From Mycolicibacterium tusciae JS617 (lineage in GTDB: Bacteria > Actinomycetota > Actinomycetes > Mycobacteriales > Mycobacteriaceae): a stretch of DNA of 64,000 nucleotides. The stretch covers positions 4,979,837 to 5,043,836 of the forward strand of contig NZ_KI912270.1 of assembly GCF_000243415.2 (NCBI RefSeq). The letters are read 5' to 3'. Made by a program: the position numbers and the translations under genes. The notes beneath the pieces were generated by a model that was given only the letters and a program-made list of their open reading frames with translations, was not told the origin of the DNA and ran no database searches. Positions 34,911 to 45,400 of this stretch are shown piece after piece. Numbering within the stretch: the first letter of the stretch is position 1; each line of letters begins with the position of its first letter.

Positions 34911-36571
34911 CCTCGATCCACCGACTGACCTGGTGTGTGGCTGTGAGGTCGGGCTGTCGTTGGTCGTCGGGTTGTGCGCATGAGGTAGCTGCTGGTTTGC
35001 CCAGCTTTTCCTCTGCGCTCCGTTCGGGGGCTTTCGGCCAGGTGGTCAGACAGTAGCGGCATTGGGCGGGCTAGGGCCGATGATGTTGTGCCACAGCATG
35101 AGCCAGGCCCGAGACCAGGGCCAGTGGGTGGGTAGGTGCAGGATGGGCCGGCGTTGCGGACGGGCGAGTCGCGCGGGAATGTTGACGATCTTGCGGCGCA
35201 GTGTGGATCCCCGCGCCCGGCCGTGGTTCTCACCTGCCAGCACCCCGGCGGCGCGCAGCAGGTTGTGGGCGATGGCCGCGCACAGGATCCAGGCGGAGTT
35301 CGCCCCGAAGCGGCCCGACGGGATGTGTGCCAGCGGTCCGTCGATCAGGTCGGCGAACACGGTCTCGATGATCGCGTGTTGGCGGTGGGTGATGTCGGCC
35401 TGATCGGCGGGCAGGTCGGTGTTGGTGAAGAACGGGTGATATCGCCAGACCGGAAACAGTGCGTCGGGAAACCGGGCGTCTTTGACTCGACGCACGATGA
35501 GGCGCGCGGTGATTCGATCGGGGGTGGATGCAAAAGCGGTGTAGGGGATTTCGGCGACTTCGGCATCAGAGATCCAGGCCCCGGTATCGGGATCTTGGAC
35601 TGCGCCGGGATAAGACACCGGGGTCCAGGCGCTCTCGTCGATGGCGGCCAGCGCGCGTTCCACGGCGGGGTTTCGGATCATCACCAGCGAGAACCGGGCG
35701 CCCGCGCGCAGGCAGCTCCGCACCACCGCCCGGTTGCCGTAGGCCGAGTCGCCGCGCACCAGGATCTGCCCGCTGGCTCCGGCGGCGCGGGCGGTTCTGA
35801 TGGCTTGGGCGACCATGCGCCCGGCACCCTTGGCCGAGGCGGTCTTGCCCGCGCGTAGCCGCATCCCGGCGATCACCGGTGCCGACCCCGCGGTGCTGAT
35901 GGTGGTGGCCAGCGGTGAGAGTCCCTTGCGCAGGATCTGCTTGCCGGCGATCTTGGTGTGTCCGTAGGAGGCGCCCTGTTTGGCGCGCCCGTAGACCGGA
36001 CGTAGCAGCGAGTCGATGTCGATGAACACCGACCCCTTGGCGGCATCAGGGAGCAGGTCGACCCTCCCACACAGCGCCACCAGATGGTCACGTAGTACCG
36101 ATTCGAGTTGGCGGGCGTGACCGAAGGTGAACTCTCGCAACAACGTTCCGACCGTCGACGGTGCGTACACGCCGTCGAAGAGCGTCGTCATGCCGCCGCT
36201 GCGGACCAGGTCGATGTCGTCGATGCAGTCCGCGCCCGCGCACATGCCCGCGATCAGCGTGGCCAGTTTCGGAGACGGGTTGGCCGCCCCGGACTTGATC
36301 CGCGGCGCGACGATCTGGACCTTCTCCGAGAGAAGCCGAGTCAGCCCGGTCTGCTGGGCCAACGTCATCACCGGTACCAGCCCGGCGCACGACACGAGAT
36401 GATCGTCATCGAACACCGCTGACTGCGAAGCGAAGCTGTGCGAAACTTGCACTGGAAGTGCCTTTCCGAACTGACCCGATTGTTTGTGTGAGAACTACAA
36501 TCATCCCAGTTCAGAGGGCACTTTCCTCATTCCGACACCCAGAAAACACCAGGTCAGTCGGTGGATCGAGG
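34911..36571 (-). mobile_element. IS1380-family insertion sequence (copy 2, intact)
   Basis: 1,661 bp with terminal inverted repeats CCTCGATCCACCGACTGACC (left) and its complement at the right, flanked by the 5-bp duplication CTTAG (34906-34910 and 36572-36576). One intact transposase. Confidence 0.95.
35046..36452 (-). CDS. IS1380-family transposase
   Basis: 468 aa from a GTG. DDE residues are in VFIDIDSLLRPVYGRAKQGA (Asp), QILVRGDSAYGNRAVVRSCL (Asp) and RQHAIIETVFADLIDGPLA (Glu). It is full length with no shift, unlike copy 1 at 10368-13445, to which it is only distantly related. It is the sole gene of the element that breaks the neighbouring coding frame. Confidence 0.9.
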   Translation of the reverse strand: MQVSHSFASQSAVFDDDHLVSCAGLVPVMTLAQQTGLTRLLSEKVQIVAPRIKSGAANPSPKLATLIAGMCAGADCIDDIDLVRSGGMTTLFDGVYAPSTVGTLLREFTFGHARQLESVLRDHLVALCGRVDLLPDAAKGSVFIDIDSLLRPVYGRAKQGASYGHTKIAGKQILRKGLSPLATTISTAGSAPVIAGMRLRAGKTASAKGAGRMVAQAIRTARAAGASGQILVRGDSAYGNRAVVRSCLRAGARFSLVMIRNPAVERALAAIDESAWTPVSYPGAVQDPDTGAWISDAEVAEIPYTAFASTPDRITARLIVRRVKDARFPDALFPVWRYHPFFTNTDLPADQADITHRQHAIIETVFADLIDGPLAHIPSGRFGANSAWILCAAIAHNLLRAAGVLAGENHGRARGSTLRRKIVNIPARLARPQRRPILHLPTHWPWSRAWLMLWHNIIGPSPPNAATV

Positions 36572-37413
36572 CTTAGCTCCTGCTGAAGGTCTGCCTGAAC
36601 CTCGGCAGCGACTCCAGGGCCTAACAAGGGCGCCGAATTGAGTGCTCTGATGAGGCTCTGCATTCTGCCTCTACGCGAGGCGGCCAGCTCATCCAACTGT
36701 TTGCGGTTCCGCAGGACTGACTCATCGATCGCGTTACGCCTATCGCGTGATCGCTTGATAGCCGCCGGCGCGGCACCGAGAGCCATCCGCGCTGATCGTA
36801 AGAACCGATAGATCGACTCGATCATCCCGAGAGGAAGCACCAGGGCCGTGTGCTCCTGCAACGACAGAACGACCAAGCATGGCGTTTCGTTTTCCTCCAG
36901 CCCAAAGTATTCGGCTGAGTCAGCCGTGGCCGTCGACCAGGCATCGATCAGAACCTTTTGGGATACCGGGGCCTGGCTGTAAACGATCCCAATGGGCCTG
37001 TTGCGTTCCAGAACCCGCATCAGTTCTGGGTCTTGTGCGGCTCGGTTCCAAAACTCCCTGGCCAACAACGAGTCCTGGTCGTGCCCCGAGGTAAACGCGA
37101 ACCCCGTAAGTGCTGCCCCTTCGCCGCACGAGCCCTCGCGGCGTATCGCAGATTGCTTAATGTCGCGCGAACTGGAAGGCCAAATAACGCCGATTAGCGG
37201 CCCCGTGACGTCGTGCACGCTGGCCCAGTGCTCGGACAACTCTTCATGGTGTCCGGGAGCGTCAATCGTACGCGCGACGACAAAGACCAGGCCCACGAAT
37301 CCTGCAGCCTCGGCACCCCCCAACAACGGGTTCAGGTAGTACTTTATCGGGAGCGGGATGGCGAGCATCAGCCCTGCCTGTAGGTGGATGGGCAATTCAA
37401 GCAAGCGTTCCAC
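36572..37413 (-). pseudogene. IS1380-interrupted gene of unknown function, 5' part
   Basis: Shown from GTG 37413, though the frame is open up to about 37530 and no ribosome site decides the start. It reads LPIHLQAGLMLAIPLPIKYY, LLGGAEAAGFVGLVFVVART, a middle domain with TGFAFTSGHDQDSLLAREFW, and helices with NRKQLDELAASRRGRMQSLI. It breaks at ADLQQEL. Rejoined with the 3' part it gives ~410 aa ending in a coiled coil. No known family is recognised. Together with the 3-TM protein it makes a two-gene module between array repeats C and D. Confidence 0.75.
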
Positions 37414-37698
37414 AAAGCCCCGACTTTCGCGGGCAAAACGGCTGCCCAGCCAAGGCTCACCCGCGTTCTCACCGATTCGCGTCGACGTTGAGTCCAGGCA
37501 CCGATTGGCACCTCTGCCACGTCTCGCTTCAATTCCTCCTCAACGGGCGGACGTTGCGCAGTCTCGCGCGGCCTTTCTCACGCTAATTGCACAAATGCAT
37601 TCATGGTTGGCTGTGTCAACTCAAAGTGGCCCCGGAGTGACGGAGATATTTGGCCCCACCCCGGGGATGATGTGTCGAGGCGCTCGGTGTGGGGGTCA

Positions 37699-38010
37699 TC
37701 AGGGTTGGTCGCTGTTGTAGGGCCATCTGCCGTCGGCGATTGGTGATTCGGGGTCGAACCGCAGGTGTGCTTCGTCGGGGTTGGTGCCGAGTGCTTGGGC
37801 GATCTGGATCCAGGTGTGGCCGTTGTGGCGGGCGTCGTGGACGAGTTGGGGTAGGCATCGTTGGGCCTGTTCGATGAGGCTGGCGAGCAATGCGATGGTG
37901 GTGACGTCGTCGCAGAGGTTGACTCGACGGCGCTGCGCGAGCGCGGCGACGGCGTCGTCGATGAGGTCGAAGGTGTCGTCTGCGCTGTGCGGGGCCGGCT
38001 CGGTGGTCAT
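37699..38010 (-). CDS. Accessory protein of the IS21 element
   Basis: 103 aa from ATG 38010, overlapping the istB stop (ATGA). It is acidic and helical with a possible HTH (LVHDARHNGHTWIQIAQALG ... TNPDEAHLRFDPESP). This resembles small sigma-like/HTH proteins found downstream of istB in some actinobacterial IS21 elements. Function is unknown; not required in canonical IS21. Confidence 0.7.
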   Translation of the reverse strand: MTTEPAPHSADDTFDLIDDAVAALAQRRRVNLCDDVTTIALLASLIEQAQRCLPQLVHDARHNGHTWIQIAQALGTNPDEAHLRFDPESPIADGRWPYNSDQP

Positions 38011-38810
38011 GGTGTGTCCTTGGAGTTGGCGTGATGGTGGCGGCTGTGGGCGAGCCGGTAGGATTCGGTGCCGGTCTCGATGATGTTGGCGCCGAAGGTG
38101 ATTCGGTCGACGATCGCGGCGCAGAGGCGGGGGTCGGTGAAGGTTTTGGTCCAGCCGGAGAAGGCCTCGTTGGAGGCGATCGCCACGCTGTTCTTCTCCT
38201 CGCGCTCGGTGAGAACCTGGAAGAGCAGCTCGGCGCCGCGGCGGTCGAGTTCCAGGTAGCCCAGTTCGTCGATGCAGAGCAGGTCCACGCGGCCGTAGCG
38301 GGCGATGGTCTTGCTCAGCTGGCGGTCGTCGGCGGCTTCGGCGAGTTCGTTGACGAGTTTGGCGGCGAGCGTGTAGCGGACCCGGAACCCGGCCTCGGCG
38401 GCGGCGGTGCCCAGCCCGATCAGCAGATGGCTTTTGCCGGTGCCGGAGTCGCCGATCAGACACAACGGCTGCCCGGCGCGGATCCAGCCGCAGGAGGACA
38501 GGGTGTGGATGGTGGCGGGGTTGATGTTGGGGTTGGCGTCGTAGTCGAAGTCGGCCAGCGACTTGGCCCGGGGAAAGCCGGCCTCCTTGATCCGTCGGAC
38601 GGTGCGCCGCTGATCGCGGTCCTCGCACTCGGCCATCAGCAGCTCGGCGAGGAAGCCCCGGTAGGTGAGCTGGTCGCGTTCGGCGGCGGCGGCGATGGGG
38701 CCGAACTGGGTGCGCATGGTGGGCAGCCGCAGCGACCGGCAGGCTTGGTCAATGGCGGCGTCGGCGGCCTGTTCGGTCATCGAACGGCGGCGGGTCTTGG
38801 TGCCGGTCAT
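38007..38810 (-). CDS. istB: IS21 helper ATPase IstB
   Basis: 267 aa. Walker A CLIGDSGTGKSHLLIGLG, Walker B VDLLCIDELGYLEL, and ANIIETGTESYRLAHSR at the C-terminus match IstB-like DnaA/DnaC-type ATPases. Its start overlaps the istA stop by 4 bp. IstB remodels target DNA and stimulates IstA. Confidence 0.95.
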   Translation of the reverse strand: MTGTKTRRRSMTEQAADAAIDQACRSLRLPTMRTQFGPIAAAAERDQLTYRGFLAELLMAECEDRDQRRTVRRIKEAGFPRAKSLADFDYDANPNINPATIHTLSSCGWIRAGQPLCLIGDSGTGKSHLLIGLGTAAAEAGFRVRYTLAAKLVNELAEAADDRQLSKTIARYGRVDLLCIDELGYLELDRRGAELLFQVLTEREEKNSVAIASNEAFSGWTKTFTDPRLCAAIVDRITFGANIIETGTESYRLAHSRHHHANSKDTP

Positions 38811-40480
38811 AACGCGGTTCCCTTGTGCTGCTTGACTTTCGCGGATTCGGAGCTCGCGCGGCGCCGCGGCAGCAGTTCGTCGTAGGCGCTCACCGACGGC
38901 GGTGGGCGGTGATCGGCGGGCAGCCCGGCGATCACCGCGGCCGGGTCGGCCAGGCGCCGCTGGGTCAGGCTCACCACCGGCTCACCAGCCCAGGGCGTCG
39001 GTCTCGGCGCGGGAACGGTGCCGTCGCGGGATCGGTCGGCGGCCTTGCGGGCCTCCACCGCGACCACGTCGGCGCTGCTGGCCCCGACCGTGCCCGCAGC
39101 GATGAGCCCGGCGACCACGTCGGCATGGTGCATGTGGCGGTGCAGCAACAGCACCTCGATCAACGCGCGGGTGCCGGCGGAATCGCCGAGCCGGGCGCGC
39201 GCGGCCGCCCAGAACGCGTCGTGCGCGGCGGTGAACCCGCCGCACTGGCGGGCTTGGGCCAGCGCGGTCGAGCCCGGCAGCGCGCCGGGTTTGCGGGCCA
39301 GCACCTCCAGGTAGTGATCCAGCAGCAGCACCGAGCCGCCCTTGGTGGTGCACCGCTGGTGGCGGGCGATCTGGGCGCCGCCGTCGAAGATCAGCAACTC
39401 GCTGGCGCGCAGCAGCACCCGCACCCGCCGCCCGATCAACCGCACCGGCACGGAGTAACGGCAGGTACGCACGGTCGCCTGGGCGTAGCGGTCGACGCGT
39501 GCGGTCAGTGTCAGGCCCGGCTCGAACGGCTCGACCGGCAGCGGCCGCAGCAGCGGCTGCTCAGTCGCGAAATCCTGCCCCACCGTGGCGGCCCGGTTAC
39601 CGATCCGGCGGAAATCGTCGGCCTCGTCGTAGCCGGCCAGCCGCTCGTTCAGCTCATCCAGACTGTCCACCCGAGGCACCGGGACAAGGTGGGTGCGCCG
39701 GAACCGGCCGCCCTCGCCCTCCACCCCGCCCTTCTCGTGGGCGCCGTGCAGCCCGCGCTCGCAGTAGAACGCCTCAAAGCCGTACCACGATCGGAACAGC
39801 ACCCACCGCTCCGACTCGATACGGTTGCGCCCCAACAGAACCCGCGACACCGCGGACTTCAGGTTGTCGTAACGGATATGTGTGATCGGCACCCCGCCCA
39901 GGCGGTCAAACGCGTACACATGGCCCTCTAGAAACGCCTCCTGCCCCTGAGAGGCAAACACCCGGTGCACCGCCTTGCCCGAGTACGACAGTCGCAGGGT
40001 GAACAGAAAAACCTTGGTGCGCAAGCCTTTCAGATCGATCCACAAATCGGCGAAATCCACCTCAGCCTCGGCGCCGGGGTCATGGCTCTGCGGCACGAAC
40101 GCCTCCTCCACGCATCGACCGGCCTCAGCGTTGATCTCCACCCGACGCGCACGCACGTAATCGCGCACCGTCGAATAGGTGATATCGCCGACGCCATGCT
40201 CATCGACCAGGCGGGCCAGCACCCGCCGGGCGGTGTGACGCTGCTTGCGCGGGGCGGTCAAATCCTCACGCAGCATCGCATCGATCAACGGCTTCACCGG
40301 ATCCAGTTTCGGCGCCACCCGGACGCGTGACTTCCGCGGCGGCGGCACCGGTGACCCCAACGCCTGCCGCACCGTCCGCCGATGCACCCCATAGCGCTTC
40401 GCCAACGCCCGAACCGAAAGCTCTTCCCAACGGGCGTCCCGGCGGATCGCCTCGAACAAACCCACCCGGCTCAGTCCCAA
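38807..40480 (-). CDS. istA: IS21 transposase IstA
   Basis: 557 aa. N-terminal HTH (LSVRALAKRYGVHRRTVRQA) and an integrase core with Asp in AEAEVDFADLWIDL. ITHIRYDNLKSAVSRVLLGR holds the second Asp, and EKGGVEGEGGRFRRTHLVPV the Glu. A C-terminal Mu-like barrel follows. The gene is intact and, with the target duplication, suggests recent activity. Confidence 0.95.
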   Translation of the reverse strand: MGLSRVGLFEAIRRDARWEELSVRALAKRYGVHRRTVRQALGSPVPPPRKSRVRVAPKLDPVKPLIDAMLREDLTAPRKQRHTARRVLARLVDEHGVGDITYSTVRDYVRARRVEINAEAGRCVEEAFVPQSHDPGAEAEVDFADLWIDLKGLRTKVFLFTLRLSYSGKAVHRVFASQGQEAFLEGHVYAFDRLGGVPITHIRYDNLKSAVSRVLLGRNRIESERWVLFRSWYGFEAFYCERGLHGAHEKGGVEGEGGRFRRTHLVPVPRVDSLDELNERLAGYDEADDFRRIGNRAATVGQDFATEQPLLRPLPVEPFEPGLTLTARVDRYAQATVRTCRYSVPVRLIGRRVRVLLRASELLIFDGGAQIARHQRCTTKGGSVLLLDHYLEVLARKPGALPGSTALAQARQCGGFTAAHDAFWAAARARLGDSAGTRALIEVLLLHRHMHHADVVAGLIAAGTVGASSADVVAVEARKAADRSRDGTVPAPRPTPWAGEPVVSLTQRRLADPAAVIAGLPADHRPPPSVSAYDELLPRRRASSESAKVKQHKGTAL

Positions 40481-40630
40481 CCCGGCCCCTTCCGGTGGCG
40501 TGCAGCTCGATCATCCCGCCAGACGAAACGAGGTGGGGCCAACTACGCCCGTCACGCCACCCCGGGCGTGTCGCGGGTGGGGCCAAATATCTCCGTCACA
40601 CCGGGGCCAAATAACGCTGACACAGCCAAT

Positions 40631-40670
40631 GGTGCAGTCAATCGTGAGAAAGTGCAGTCAAACTTGAGAA
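40631..40670. repeat. Two 20-bp direct repeats before array copy D
   Basis: GGTGCAGTCAATCGTGAGAA and AGTGCAGTCAAACTTGAGAA (16 of 20 identical), directly adjacent. They lead into the GAGAACGTACA / TGTAGGTTCTC inverted repeat at the start of copy D. Confidence 0.8.
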
Positions 40671-40682
40671 CGTACAACGCCT

Positions 40683-40792
40683 GTAGGTTCTCGCCGCTGG
40701 CTGCATTTCAAGGGCCTTCCGACCTGCCCAGTTCGCGTTTGTCTCAGAGCAGCCTCGTGCCAGTTTGTCTCACAAAGGGCCGCAATTCCTAT
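40683..40792 (+). repeat. Array repeat copy D
   Basis: 110 bp: GTAGGTTCTCGCCGCTGG ... CGTTTGTCTCAGAGC ... CAGTTTGTCTCACAAAG ... GCAATTCCTATG. Confidence 0.85.
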
Positions 40793-40807
40793 GACTCGCG
40801 CTCGGCC

Positions 40808-40930
40808 CCTCACGGATTGCGGTTCTGTATGTCGTGCTGCTTCTTGAATGAGTTGGGACCGGGATGCGATATCGAGTTTGGTGTAGACATGTGTCAGGTG
40901 GGCTTGCACAGTCCGTGGTGAGATGAATGA
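40808..40930 (-). pseudogene. Relic of a cyclase-STAND-LuxR regulator (C-terminus only)
   Basis: [20 protein letters not shown] ... IASRSQLIQEAARHT matches the last 40 residues of regulators 1-3. Everything upstream is deleted and the frame runs through into array repeat D. It implies a fourth regulator module once stood here, next to P450-2. Confidence 0.8.
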
Positions 40931-41020
40931 CCTTGAACGCCCCAATCACCATGCACGGCATTTGATGACGTAATCGATGTCATCGGAACCAAAAGGTTCG
41001 AGGTGCATCGTGACACAGTG

Positions 41021-42259
41021 CTATTCGGCGCCAATGTCTTGCCTGGCCGGTCGAGCGTCGAATTCGATGGGAAGTGTTTTCGGGCCTGACAATTGGGTGA
41101 CCGGTTTCCACGGCACCGGTCCAGTGATACGGGGATTCGGCATCCGGCTCGTGATCACACGCAGCGCTTCGGTCAGTTCGATGCGGGCGAGATGCGCGCC
41201 GAGGCAGTGGTGCACACCGCTACCGAACGCCACCATGGCGGGCTGGGCTTGGCGTGTGATGTCGAGACGGCCGGGGTCGTCGTAGACGGCCGGGTCGCGG
41301 TTGGCCGCAGCCATATTGGCGATGACGAATGAACCGGCCGGAAACGGCACCCCGCCGATTTCAAGGTCTTCAGTGGCGATACGCACCGACCTGAAGTTGA
41401 CCGGCGAGTGGCGCATTAGTTCCTCGACCGCTTGCGGCGCCAACGCTGGTTGGCGCGCTAACTGCTCCCACTGGTCCGGGTGGTCGGCCAGCACCTGCAC
41501 CGCTGCGGCCAACTGGTTGCGGGTGGTATCGGTGCCGGCGTGGAGCAGGGTCGCCGCCAGGCTGATCATCTCGTCGTGGGTGAGTCGGTCGCTGTCATCC
41601 TCTGCCCGGGTGAGCTCTGAGATCAGATCGTCGCCGGGTGACGTGCGCCGGATCACGATCATTTGGTCGATATAGGCCTCGAGTTGATCCCAACCTCGAA
41701 CGATGGCTGGTGTCTGTGCGGCGACGTTCATACCGAACCCCTTGGTGATGTCATCGGTCCACTGCGAGAAGAGCTTCCAGTCCACACGCGGTGCGCCAAG
41801 CAGCGCACAGATGATCGGGACCGGATACGGCCTGGCGATATCGGCGACGACGTCGCAGTGCCCCGTCGCCACGTGCTTGTCCACCAGCTCGGTGATGACG
41901 TCGACGCATGCGCTGCGCATCCGTTCGGCGGCGCGTGGGGTGAATGCCTTCGCGACGAGCCGGCGAAGCCGTTGGTGCTCGGCGCCGTTGAGGTTGAGCA
42001 GGTGTTGGGTGACCCGTTCCCAGATCGGTCCGGACGTGATGCCCTGCATTGAAAGGGCGATGCCCTTCGGTGTGACGAACCGGGAGTCCCTGAACACCGT
42101 GCGCACCAGGTCGTAGCTGAGCAACTCGGGTCCATAGGGGCCGAGTGCGATCGGACCTTGGCGCAAGGCCTCGGCGAATTCTGCATGGAGCTCGTCAGGG
42201 TTTCGATCGTTCTTGTAGTGGAGGGTAGGTAGTCCGATATTTGTGATGTCACTGGTCAT
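41021..42259 (-). CDS. Cytochrome P450, module 2
   Basis: 412 aa from ATG 42259. I-helix LLHAGTDTTRNQLAAAVQ, ExxR in VEELMRHSPV, haem loop FGSGVHHCLGAHLARIEL. It is close to P450-3: both share the region around QGITSGP, HQRLRRLVAKAFTPRAAER-type C-helix sequence and the ending TGPVPWKPVTQLSGP. Bacterial class I P450 with no redox partner nearby. Divergent from regulator 2. Confidence 0.9.
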   Translation of the reverse strand: MTSDITNIGLPTLHYKNDRNPDELHAEFAEALRQGPIALGPYGPELLSYDLVRTVFRDSRFVTPKGIALSMQGITSGPIWERVTQHLLNLNGAEHQRLRRLVAKAFTPRAAERMRSACVDVITELVDKHVATGHCDVVADIARPYPVPIICALLGAPRVDWKLFSQWTDDITKGFGMNVAAQTPAIVRGWDQLEAYIDQMIVIRRTSPGDDLISELTRAEDDSDRLTHDEMISLAATLLHAGTDTTRNQLAAAVQVLADHPDQWEQLARQPALAPQAVEELMRHSPVNFRSVRIATEDLEIGGVPFPAGSFVIANMAAANRDPAVYDDPGRLDITRQAQPAMVAFGSGVHHCLGAHLARIELTEALRVITSRMPNPRITGPVPWKPVTQLSGPKTLPIEFDARPARQDIGAE

Positions 42260-42409
42260 GGCGTCGACGATCCGGCAACACCGACGAGTGGCCATCGGCC
42301 AATACGCCTAAATTCACGACGCCAGGACGCGTACGTACGCATGCCTACGGCGCATCTATTGGCGATTTCGCTGATGTTCTGTGCTGTAGGTCACCGCATG
42401 CTGGCTAGC
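42260..42409. promoter_or_regulatory. Divergent promoter region, module 2
   Basis: CGCTGATGTT (42369-42378), the complement of the block in modules 1 and 3, lies 32 bp from the regulator ATG, with GCTAGC immediately before it. CCAATACGCC near 42298 and an ACGCGTACGTACGC stretch near 42328 correspond to the GCGTAT-type motifs. Confidence 0.65.
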
Positions 42410-45400
42410 ATGAGCGAAACTAGCTGGGGCGACGTAGACATGGGCGAGCTTCCGACGGGAACCGTGACGTTGCTGCTGGCCGACGTCGAGGGCTCCACGC
42501 GGTTGTGGGAGACCCAGCCCGAGCAGATGAAGTCCGCCGTCGCACGCCTCGACCAGACAGTGTCCGACGCCGTCGCCACACACCACGGGGTGCGTCCGGT
42601 TGAGCAGGGCGAGGGCGACAGCTTCGTGATCGCGTTCGCGCGCGCTGCGGATGCGGTGGCCTGTGCCTTGGAGCTGCAGCGAGCGCCATTGGCGCCGATC
42701 AAGTTGCGCGTCGGCGTGCACACCGGCGATGTGCAGCTGCGCGACGAAGGAAATTACATCGGCCCGACGATCAACCGCACCGCCCGGCTACGAGACCTCG
42801 CGCATGGCGGCCAGACAGTGCTCTCGGGCGCTACGGAACCGCTGATCCTCGACCAACTCCCGCCCGATGTCACCGTGATGGACCTCGGCACCCATCCGCT
42901 GCGTGATCTGCCTCGCCCCGAGCGGGTGGTGCAACTCTGCCACCCCGATCTGCACAATGTGTTCCCGCCGCTGCGCACAGTGAATATCGTTGTGACCGAG
43001 AATCTTCCGGTACAGCTGTCGAGCTTCATCGGACGCACGGCGGAAATCAGCGCCATCCGCGAGGCACTCGCCAACAACCGGCTCGTCACTCTGACCGGCG
43101 CGGGCGGCGCGGGCAAGACGCGCCTGGCAGTTCAGGTTGCCGCCGAGACAGCCAGCGAGTTCGCCGACGGGGTTTGGTATGTCGACCTGGCGCCGATCAC
43201 CGATCCCGACGTGGTGCCCGTGACGGTGGTGCGCGCGCTGGGCCTGCCCGACCAGCCCGGTCAACAGACGATGGACGTGGTGCTGCGGTTCATCCGTGAT
43301 CGCCGCATGCTGATACTGCTCGACAACTGCGAACACCTGCTGGACTCCAGCGCGGCACTGGCTATCGCCCTGTTGGGCGCCGGCCCGGCGTTGACTCTGC
43401 TGGCCACGAGTCGCGAGCCGATCGGCGTGACGGGTGAGGTGAGCTGGCGGGTGCCGTCGTTGTCGCTGGCCGACGAGGCGATCGAGTTGTTCAGCGACCG
43501 CGCGCGCAGGACCAAGCTCGGATTTCGGGTCACTGCAGAAAACTGCGAAGCCGTAACCGAGATCTGTCGCAGGCTCGACGGCCTTCCGCTGGCCATCGAA
43601 CTGGCCGCCGCCCGAGTCCGTGCGCTGTCACCGGACGAGATCGTGGGCAGTTTGCACGAGCAGTTCCGCCTGCTGACGGGTGGAGCGCGTACCGCTGTGC
43701 GCCGTCAGCAGACGTTGCGTGCATCGGTGGACTGGTCGCACGCGTTGTTGAGCGAGCCGGAACAGGTGTTGTTCCGAAGGCTGGCGGCGTTTTTCGGCGG
43801 GTTCGATGTCGACGCCGCGCAAGCTGTCGCGGGTGATGCCGGTATGGAGCGCTATCAGGTGCTCGATCAGCTCACGCTGCTTGTCGACAAGTCGCTCGTG
43901 GTCGCGGAGGACACTCGACATGGAACCCGCTTTCGGCTGCTGGAAACCGTGCGTCAGTATGCGCAGGAGAAGCTGCACGAGTCGCGTGAAGGCGACGACG
44001 TACGGATTCGTCACCGCGACCACTACACAGCGATGGCCGCCCGCGTCGACGCTCCGACAGGCGACAGCCACCAGCGTCGGATCGAACAGGCTGACACCGA
44101 AATCGATAATCTACGAGCTGCTTTCGCCTGGAGTCGGGAAAACTCGGACGCTGAGCTTGCGCTGAGCCTGGCATCGTCGCTGCAACCGCTGTGGCTGACA
44201 CGGGGACGCATCCAGGAGGGACTGGGCTGGCTCGACGCCGCGCTTGCCGATGCGGCAGAGCATGGTGCCGACGCAACGGCGGTGAGCGCGCGGGCGTACG
44301 CGGACAAGGCCCTGCTGATGTCATTTACCGGCACGACGATCGAACTCGAAGACGCCGAGCGAACTCTGGCAACGGCACGAGATCTTGGTGACCCTGCGCT
44401 CGTCGCGCGGGCGCTGACCGCCTGCGGTGGCCTCGCCCAGCACGACCGCGAGCTGGCCGAGCCTTACTTCGCCGAGGCGGCAGGCCTCGCGCGAGAGATC
44501 GGCGATTCAAGGCTGTTGGGGCAGATCCTCGCCCTGGATGCTCTGTCGGCTCTCATCGTCGGCGAACCGGTCACTGCTCAGCCTGCGGCAGAGGAAGGAC
44601 TTCAGACTGCCGACAGCATCGGTGACGCCTTCGTTGCCCGTCAATGCCGCTTGGCGCTGTGCTGGGCGCACATCTTCAGCAGCGACCTGTCAGGAGCTGC
44701 CGTTCTGTTGGGTGATCTGGCTGAGGAGGCGTCTGGGGTCCACGACGCGATGATCTCGATGTACGCATCGGTGATGCGGGCATACGCGCTCGCCTACACG
44801 AGAGATGCGGCCGGCGCGCGAGCGGCGGCAGAGATGGCCCGTCAAAGTGCATCCGAGCTTTTCGAGTACTACGAAGGCACTGTCTTGTCGATTCTCGGTT
44901 TCGTGCACCTGGCGGGAGGAGATGCGTCGGCGGCACGGGAAGTATGGGAAGCAGCGCGCCAGCGCACCGGCATGGATCCCACCTTTGCCTCGACCTACAA
45001 CTGGGCAGCGGTGGCGGCGTTGGCGTGTGGCGATCTCGCATCGGCCCGTCGCTGGGCCGACGATGTCGTGTCGGCGACGAAGGGCTGCTATCTATCGATC
45101 TCGTTGGCGTCGCGCGCACGCGTGGAGATCGCACAAGGCGAACTCGACGCTGCCGAACGCGATGCCTACGACTCGCTCGATTTGGCGGTCCGACTTGCGA
45201 GTGATCTCGTTGTTCCGTTTGCTCTCGACTGCCTGGCCATTGCGGCGAGCGACACAGGCAACCACTTGTCAGCGGCGCGACTGTTCGGCGCCGCAGAAGC
45301 AGCTCGCCAGCACATGGGCATAGTGCGCTTCGAGGTACTCCAAGCCGACGATGACGCCCGGATCACCGCGTCTCGGGATGCCCTGGGCGAGCAGGATTTC

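Larger units (their letters stand above)
37608..40628 (-). mobile_element. IS21-family insertion sequence
   Basis: 3,021 bp. Ends TGGCTGTGTCA and TGACACAGCCA, with inner repeats containing GTGACGGAGATATTTGGCCC at both ends. Flanked by the 5-bp duplication ATGGT (37603-37607, 40629-40633). Carries istA, istB and a third small gene. Confidence 0.95.

Noticed and set aside
33969..37413. Amyloid-motif pairing for this two-gene module, as at 57150-59956
   Set aside because: No shared short motif could be found between the broken gene and the three-TM protein.
37608..40628. IS21 istA/istB region as cargo ATPase/defence genes
   Set aside because: Terminal inverted repeats and a 5-bp target duplication show that it is a standard insertion sequence.
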